The translations under genes and the position numbers were made by a program. The notes under the pieces are model-generated. The model saw only the letters and a program-made list of their open reading frames with translations. It was not told where the DNA came from and made no database searches. Shown here piece after piece: positions 59,034 through 64,000 of a DNA stretch of 64,000 bases; positions within the stretch are counted from its first letter, which is position 1; every line of letters begins with the position of its first letter. The stretch comes from an uncultured Sulfitobacter sp. (GTDB lineage Bacteria; Pseudomonadota; Alphaproteobacteria; Rhodobacterales; Rhodobacteraceae). The stretch covers positions 558,001 to 622,000 of the forward strand of contig NZ_CANNBM010000002.1 of assembly GCF_947502895.1 (NCBI RefSeq). Reading direction: 5' to 3'.

Positions 59034-60473
59034 ATGAAAATTGATAGATTTCTTAAGGCAGCCCTGCTGGGGCTGACGCTGAGCGTATCTGCTTATGCGA
59101 TGACCGCCCCAACGGCTGTTCACGCGGACAACCTGCGCGTGGTCAAAAGCGGTACAAGCTCCAAACTGCAGGTGCCGCTTAACCGCGCCATTGTAGTAGA
59201 GAGCGACACACCCTTTGCGGAGTTGAGCATTGCCAACCCCGGCATTGCGGACCTCTCCTCGCTGTCTGACCGCACGATCTATGTGCTGGGCAAATCGCCA
59301 GGGACAACAACGCTGACGCTGTTTGATGCAGCCGGGCGTCTGATCACCAACGTCGAGGTGCAAGTCACCCCCGACCTGTCGGAGTTCAAAGAGCGTCTGC
59401 GCCAGATTCTTCCGGGTGAAAAGATCGAAGTACGCTCTGCCAACGATGGTATCGTGCTGTCGGGCATCGTGTCTTCTGCACAAAAGCTCCAGCGCGCCCT
59501 CGAACTCGCACAGCGCTACGCGCCAGAGCGTGTCTCGAACCTGATGAGCGTGGGCGGCATCCAGCAAGTCATGCTCAAAGTGCGCTTTGCCGAAATGCAG
59601 CGGTCCGTTTCCAAATCCCTCAGCTCGTCGCTTTCACTTAGTGGCGGCATCGGCAGTGATCTGGGCGTGCGCGCAGGTACTGGTGGTCTGACCACGAATG
59701 GCGGCAGTACTGCCGCGATTGCAGGCGCCCTACCCGACACAAACACAAACACAGGCGCTATCTTGTTCGGTTTCAACGCAGGATCGACCCAGGTCGGCAT
59801 CCTGCTCGAGGCACTTGAGCAAAAAGGCGTTGTCCGCTTTTTGGCAGAACCGAATCTCGTCGCCCTCTCGGGCCAAGAGGCCAAGTTCCTTGCGGGTGGT
59901 GAATACCCCATCCCTGTTGCCCAATCAGACGGCAGAACATCTATTGAGTTCAAACCCTTCGGTGTTGAGCTGTCCTTTATCCCCCGCGTGGTGGACAAAG
60001 ACCTCATCAATCTTGAGCTGAAGGCAGCCGTTTCTGCTATTGATCCGGCCAACGGCATCACGCTTGATGGCGGCTTCTCTGTTGCAGCCTTCTCTCGGCG
60101 CGAGACATCAACCACGGTTGAGATGCGCGATGGCGAAAGTTTTGCGATTGCAGGCCTGTTGCAGGATGATTTCAGCGATAATTCGTCTCAATTGCCATGG
60201 ATCGGCGATGTGCCGGTGTTGGGCGCGCTCTTCCGCTCGGCCAACTACCAGCGCCGCCAGACCGAATTGGTCATTATCATCAGCTCGCATCTTGTGACGC
60301 CGACGCGCGGCGAAGCATTGGCCCTGCCAACCGACCGTATCAAACCACCGACGGAAAAAGACCTGTTTTTGTACGGTCGGACCGCCGCTGGCACCCGCAC
60401 GCCGAAAAAAGGCGCTGCTGGTGAGGTTGCCAAGCAGGACTTTACCGGGTCATATGGCTACGTATTGGATTAA
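59034..60473 (+). CDS. cpaC: Tad secretin CpaC/RcpA
   Basis: A 479-residue outer-membrane secretin. Signal peptide about 1-32 (ending VHA); N-terminal pilus-type BON-like region (about 35-165, with IVVESDTPFAEL and VRSANDGIVLSG); secretin domain about 240-430, with VRFLAEPNLVALSGQEAKFLAGGEYPIPV and the C-terminal LPWIGDVPVLGALFRS. Its central SLSLSGGIGSDLGVR region is a Ser/Gly insert. It forms the Tad pore. The ATG at 59034 follows AGGTCAC. Confidence 0.94.
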   Translation: MKIDRFLKAALLGLTLSVSAYAMTAPTAVHADNLRVVKSGTSSKLQVPLNRAIVVESDTPFAELSIANPGIADLSSLSDRTIYVLGKSPGTTTLTLFDAAGRLITNVEVQVTPDLSEFKERLRQILPGEKIEVRSANDGIVLSGIVSSAQKLQRALELAQRYAPERVSNLMSVGGIQQVMLKVRFAEMQRSVSKSLSSSLSLSGGIGSDLGVRAGTGGLTTNGGSTAAIAGALPDTNTNTGAILFGFNAGSTQVGILLEALEQKGVVRFLAEPNLVALSGQEAKFLAGGEYPIPVAQSDGRTSIEFKPFGVELSFIPRVVDKDLINLELKAAVSAIDPANGITLDGGFSVAAFSRRETSTTVEMRDGESFAIAGLLQDDFSDNSSQLPWIGDVPVLGALFRSANYQRRQTELVIIISSHLVTPTRGEALALPTDRIKPPTEKDLFLYGRTAAGTRTPKKGAAGEVAKQDFTGSYGYVLD

Positions 60474-60486
60474 GACAGTGAACCCC

Positions 60487-61158
60487 ATGAGCAAACGGCA
60501 CATCATCACAGGCAGCCTGCTGTCCGCCGCAGTGGGGCTTTCTGCCTGCACCACCAGCACCGATCCGGTTTATACCCAATTCTATTCCGAAGCGGGTGCA
60601 TTGGTAGACACAGGTGATTTCGGCAATGCCACGCTGAACAACCGCTTGGTCATGACGGGCGAACGTCAGTATACCTTTGATTTGGCAAAGCGTTTTGCCT
60701 CCGAGGTCGACAGCACGGTGAACTTTGCCTTCAATTCCTCTCAGTTGGATGCAAATGCCCAAGCAATCCTGCGCAAGCAGGCCAGCTGGATCAGGCAGTT
60801 CCCTGAAATCCGTTTCAAAGTATACGGCCACACCGACGCCGTCGGGTCGAATCGGGCAAACAAACATCTGGGCAAACGCCGCGCGGACGCCGTTGTGCGC
60901 TATCTTTCGACCCAAGGCATCAGCCGCTCCCGTCTCGAAGCGGTCGTATCGTTCGGCGAGACACAGCCACTGGTTGTGACCCAAGGCCGCGAGCGTCGTA
61001 ACCGCCGCACAGTCACAGAAGTAAGCGGTTTCGTGAAACGTCACCCAACGGTAATGGACGGCAAATACGCCCAGATCATCTACCGCGACTACGTGCGCAG
61101 CTCGGTTGCTGCGACAACACTGTCATCGGGCGCCGTCACAGGCATCGCGACCGAATAA
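60487..61158 (+). CDS. OmpA-family lipoprotein of the Tad locus
   Basis: A 223-residue lipoprotein with lipobox LSAC (C21) and an OmpA-C peptidoglycan-binding domain at about 75-180 (FNSSQLDANAQ, YGHTDAVGSNRAN, LGKRRADAVVRYL, SFGETQPL). It occupies the place where other Tad loci carry CpaD, and probably anchors the secretin to the cell wall. Start ATG at 60487, 13 bases after the cpaC stop. A strong terminator follows. Confidence 0.9.
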   Translation: MSKRHIITGSLLSAAVGLSACTTSTDPVYTQFYSEAGALVDTGDFGNATLNNRLVMTGERQYTFDLAKRFASEVDSTVNFAFNSSQLDANAQAILRKQASWIRQFPEIRFKVYGHTDAVGSNRANKHLGKRRADAVVRYLSTQGISRSRLEAVVSFGETQPLVVTQGRERRNRRTVTEVSGFVKRHPTVMDGKYAQIIYRDYVRSSVAATTLSSGAVTGIATE

Positions 61159-61176
61159 GCCGTTAATTTAATTTAA

Positions 61177-61203
61177 AAAAGCCATCCCTCGGGGTGGCTT
61201 TTG
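61177..61203 (+). terminator. Rho-independent terminator after the OmpA-family gene
   Basis: AAAAGCCATCCC/GGGGTGGCTTTT stem with a T-rich 3' side. The next 237 bp up to cpaE hold its own promoter; I see no full regulatory motif in it. Confidence 0.85.
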
Positions 61204-61439
61204 ATTGTTTCCGCCTTCTCTTGCGCGTGGGCTAATCCCCCTCTGATCCCTGTGATCGTTTCAAGATACCCAACAATCGCAGCTTTTCGGCCCCAATCTC
61301 GCCCCAGTTCGCTGCGATACCTCTATCAACGAGAAAACTCTGTCCGGACCGAGATCCGGCAGGGGGCCACCACGCCGCACGCCGCTCCCACTCCGAGCGT
61401 ATCCGGCAGGGTTTGCCCTTTGATAGAAGGAACAAGGCA

Positions 61440-62675
61440 ATGAGCAGCGTAATGCCACAACCCGCCACGGACGCAATCCTGGCATGCACAGTCAGCCGCG
61501 ATGTCCAGAACTTCGATCTGTTGATCGAAGATATGGAAAGCGCATTGGGCGAAAGCTGGGGCGATCTGGGCTTCGCCGAAGCCCTCGCCTTCTTCGGACA
61601 GCCCGAAGCAGACGGTATGGAGTTTATCGCGCTCGCGATGGATGATGCGGACGAGGAAAACATGCCTCTGATGACCGAGATCATCACCCAGGCCAAAGCG
61701 CGTGGATTAAAAGTGATTCTCATCGCCGAGGATGTGACGCCCAGCGCGTTGCACTCCCTGTTGCGTCAGGGCGCGGATGAATTCGTCCCCTACCCGCTCC
61801 CCGAGGGGGAGCTGGCCGAAGCGATCGAGCGTCTTCGCACACCGCCCCCCGCCCCCGCGGCGGCCGCAGGTGGCACCACGCTGGATGCACGCGCGCAAAA
61901 AGACGGCGCCGTGATCGTGGTGCATGGTCTGGCAGGTGGCACAGGTGCCACAACGCTGGCCGTCAATCTCGCATGGGAGCTGGCCAATATCGAGACAACG
62001 GGCGGCCCTTCCGTCTGTCTGATCGACTTTGATCTTCAGTATGGATCAGTCTCGACCTTCCTTGATCTCCCCCGCCGCGAGGTCGTCTATGAAATGCTGT
62101 CAGATACCGAAGGCATGGACGAAGAGATTTTTGGACAGGCCCTGCTGACCTATGAAGAGAAGCTGAGCGTACTGACAGCGCCATCGGACATGTTGCCGCT
62201 GGATCTGATCACTGCCGAAGACATTGAGCGCGTGCTGAATATGGCCCGCAACCAGTTTGACTATGTGATTGTCGATATGCCCTCTACCTTGGTGCAATGG
62301 TCCGAGACCGTGCTGACAGCAGCGCATATCTATTTCGCCACGCTAGAGCTGGATATGCGCTCCGCCCAGAACACGCTGCGGTTCAAACGCGCGCTACAGT
62401 CTGAAGAGCTGCCGATTGAAAAGCTGCGCTATGTACTGAACCGCGCGCCGAAATTCACCGATCTGAACGCCAAAAGCCGCGTCAAGCGCATGGCCGAGAG
62501 CCTTGCCATCGGCATTGATCTGCAACTGCCCGATGGTGGCAAGCCGATCACCCAGGCCAATGATCACGGGATGCCGCTTGCGGCCTCTGCCCCAAAAAGC
62601 CCACTGCGCAAAGAGATCGTCAAACTGGCCGCCTCTATCCACAGCCTGCGCGATGCGGATGCCGCCGCGGCGTAA
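61440..62675 (+). CDS. cpaE: CpaE/TadZ family pilus localisation ATPase-like protein
   Basis: A 411-residue protein. An N-terminal receiver-like domain (about 12-135) lacks a clear phospho-Asp site; the C-terminal MinD/ParA-type domain begins with an altered Walker A loop, residues 163-172, GLAGGTGATT, in which the usual Lys is absent, as in many TadZ proteins. LIDFDLQYGS is the switch I/Walker A' region. TadZ marks the pole and recruits the Tad machine. AAGG precedes the ATG at 61440. Confidence 0.92.
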   Translation: MSSVMPQPATDAILACTVSRDVQNFDLLIEDMESALGESWGDLGFAEALAFFGQPEADGMEFIALAMDDADEENMPLMTEIITQAKARGLKVILIAEDVTPSALHSLLRQGADEFVPYPLPEGELAEAIERLRTPPPAPAAAAGGTTLDARAQKDGAVIVVHGLAGGTGATTLAVNLAWELANIETTGGPSVCLIDFDLQYGSVSTFLDLPRREVVYEMLSDTEGMDEEIFGQALLTYEEKLSVLTAPSDMLPLDLITAEDIERVLNMARNQFDYVIVDMPSTLVQWSETVLTAAHIYFATLELDMRSAQNTLRFKRALQSEELPIEKLRYVLNRAPKFTDLNAKSRVKRMAESLAIGIDLQLPDGGKPITQANDHGMPLAASAPKSPLRKEIVKLAASIHSLRDADAAAA

Positions 62676-62711
62676 ACGCCACGCCTCCTCGAGTATAGAA
62701 AGCACCACCAC

Positions 62712-64000
62712 ATGTTCTCCAAGTACAAAAAGACGGAAAGCGCCCCGGCAGCAGAGGCCACGGTAACACCGATAGAGGTGGCAAAACCTGCCGCATCAGC
62801 CTCCATGCGTCGCGCGTCACAGCCCGCAGCCCCTGCTGCCATCGACAAAGAGGTCAAGCGCAAGCAGCGCATGGGCGACATCAAGCTGGAACTGCACCGC
62901 GTTCTGCTCGACAACCTCAACCTCGCAGCTCTTGAGCATGCGACAGAGGCGGATCTGCGCGCCGAGATCAACTCGATCTCTGCCGAGCATCTGGCAGAGA
63001 AATCTATCGTGCTGGGCCGCGAGGACCGCATCACCCTCAACTCCGAGCTTTATGACGAAGTCACGGGCCTCGGCCCGCTTGAAACACTTCTCAAAGACGA
63101 AACCGTGAACGATATTCTTGTGAACGGTCCGCAACAGATTTTTGTAGAACGCTCTGGTAAGCTGGAGCTGACGGATGTGACGTTCAAGGACGAGCGTCAC
63201 CTGCTGCGAATCATCGACAAGATCGTATCGGCCGTGGGTCGCCGTGTGGACGAATCCAACCCATACGTCGATGCGCGCCTCAAAGACGGCTCGCGTTTCA
63301 ACGCGATGGTTCCGCCCGTTGCTGTGGATGGTTCCCTCGTCTCCATCCGTAAGTTCAAAAAGGACAAGCTGGGCATCGACGATCTGGTGCAATTCGGTGC
63401 CTTCACCGAAGAGATGGCCGCATATCTGCAAGCCGCCGTAGCTACGCGCCTCAATGTGATCGTGTCGGGTGGTACGGGTTCTGGTAAAACAACCACACTC
63501 AACGCGCTGTCGTCCTTCATCGACAACGCCGAACGCATCCTGACCATCGAGGATACGGCCGAACTCCAGCTGCAACAGACACACGTTGGCCGGATGGAAA
63601 GCCGTCCGCCAAACGTGGAAGGCAAAGGCGAGGTATCGCCCCGCGACTGTCTGAAAAACGCCCTTCGTATGCGCCCTGACCGCATTATCGTTGGCGAGAC
63701 ACGTGGCGAAGAAGTTATCGATATGCTTCAAGCCATGAACACCGGCCATGACGGCTCCATGACGACGATCCACGCGAACTCTGCTCGGGACGGTGTATCG
63801 CGTCTGGAAAATATGATCGCCATGGCCGGTATCGAAATGCCCCTCAAGGCGGTGCGCAGCCAGATTTCATCTGCTGTGAACCTCATCGTGCAGGCCAGCC
63901 GTCTGCAGGATGGCTCGCGCCGCATGACATCCATCACCGAAATCACCGGGATGGAGGGGGACGTGATCTCCATGCAGGAGATCTTCCGCTACCAGCGCGT
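62712..64000 (+). CDS. cpaF: Tad pilus assembly ATPase CpaF (partial)
   Basis: The first 429 codons of a TadA/CpaF-type secretion ATPase that powers Flp export; the C-terminus lies beyond the window. Walker A is G253-GTGSGKT-260; the Asp box TIEDTAELQL, Walker B in PDRIIVGETRGEE and the His box HDGSMTTIHANS are all present. The N-terminal Ala/Pro-rich 45 residues are variable. It follows cpaE after 36 bp. The rest of the locus (tadB, tadC, prepilin peptidase) should lie downstream. Confidence 0.95.
   Translation, partial: MFSKYKKTESAPAAEATVTPIEVAKPAASASMRRASQPAAPAAIDKEVKRKQRMGDIKLELHRVLLDNLNLAALEHATEADLRAEINSISAEHLAEKSIVLGREDRITLNSELYDEVTGLGPLETLLKDETVNDILVNGPQQIFVERSGKLELTDVTFKDERHLLRIIDKIVSAVGRRVDESNPYVDARLKDGSRFNAMVPPVAVDGSLVSIRKFKKDKLGIDDLVQFGAFTEEMAAYLQAAVATRLNVIVSGGTGSGKTTTLNALSSFIDNAERILTIEDTAELQLQQTHVGRMESRPPNVEGKGEVSPRDCLKNALRMRPDRIIVGETRGEEVIDMLQAMNTGHDGSMTTIHANSARDGVSRLENMIAMAGIEMPLKAVRSQISSAVNLIVQASRLQDGSRRMTSITEITGMEGDVISMQEIFRYQR

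Overview
The window looks like a chromosomal segment of a marine alphaproteobacterium of the order Rhodobacterales (Roseobacter group; a Sulfitobacter-like genome is a guess). This is inferred from moderately high GC, tightly packed genes with ATGA/GTGA/TGATG overlaps, the aa3 oxidase gene order coxB-ctaB-small membrane gene-ctaG-ctaE-surf1-thrC-M16 protease, FAD-dependent ThyX, DUF1194, DUF2927 and DUF1178 proteins, and a Tad pilus locus whose pilins carry the G|AVTVDW processing site. I saw no rRNA, tRNA, CRISPR array, prophage or intact insertion sequence. The only mobile-type element is a RAYT/REP pair.

Layout. 1-5.1 kb: a minus-strand operon (M15-like protein, VOC protein, alpha/beta hydrolase), a gene-poor stretch with a striking double dyad and a probable ArsR-type remnant, then two divergent MFS transporters. 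5.1-9.9 kb: thrS with a strong terminator, then a complete four-gene bufferin operon: small secreted Cys-rich precursor, MNIO (DUF692) modifying enzyme, DUF2063 partner and DoxX membrane protein. 9.8-13 kb: Spx/ArsC-like protein, cold-shock gene, small secreted protein, RAYT transposase with inverted REP elements, an AT-rich orphan and thyX. 13.2-17.7 kb: a TbpB-like lipoprotein overlapping a Slam-type outer-membrane translocator gene, then glyoxalase I and two tandem secreted DUF1194 proteins.

17.7-36.9 kb: ptsP (nitrogen-branch enzyme I), lysC, an SDR, DUF1178, a Nudix hydrolase, the molybdate transporter modABC, small envelope proteins, EcsC, acetyltransferase, flavin reductase, a SUKH/membrane fusion, a GAF histidine kinase, a SulP transporter divergent from a large repeat-containing membrane protein, and the salvage operon mtnP-DUF2927-lysE-apt. 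MtnP releases adenine and Apt converts it to AMP.

36.9-56.9 kb: a GlcD-type FAD oxidoreductase, a secreted MBL-fold protein, the minus-strand cytochrome oxidase cluster running into thrC, an M16 protease and a RimJ-like gene; then tldD, dprA, topA, an L,D-transpeptidase, scoAB (ketone-body/3-oxoacid CoA transferase) and a lytic transglycosylase.

57-64 kb: start of a Tad/Flp pilus locus: two different Flp pilins, cpaB, the secretin cpaC, an OmpA-family lipoprotein, cpaE/tadZ and a cpaF cut by the window end. Upstream regions of the first pilin and of cpaC carry GANTC, DnaA-box-like and (for the pilin) TTAACCAT motifs, which suggests cell-cycle control of pilus synthesis.

The most interesting items are the bufferin operon, the alphaproteobacterial Slam/TbpB-like pair, the RAYT with its inverted REP pair, the two unusual operator-like repeats (1799-1830 and 34030-34071), and the cell-cycle motifs in the Tad promoters.
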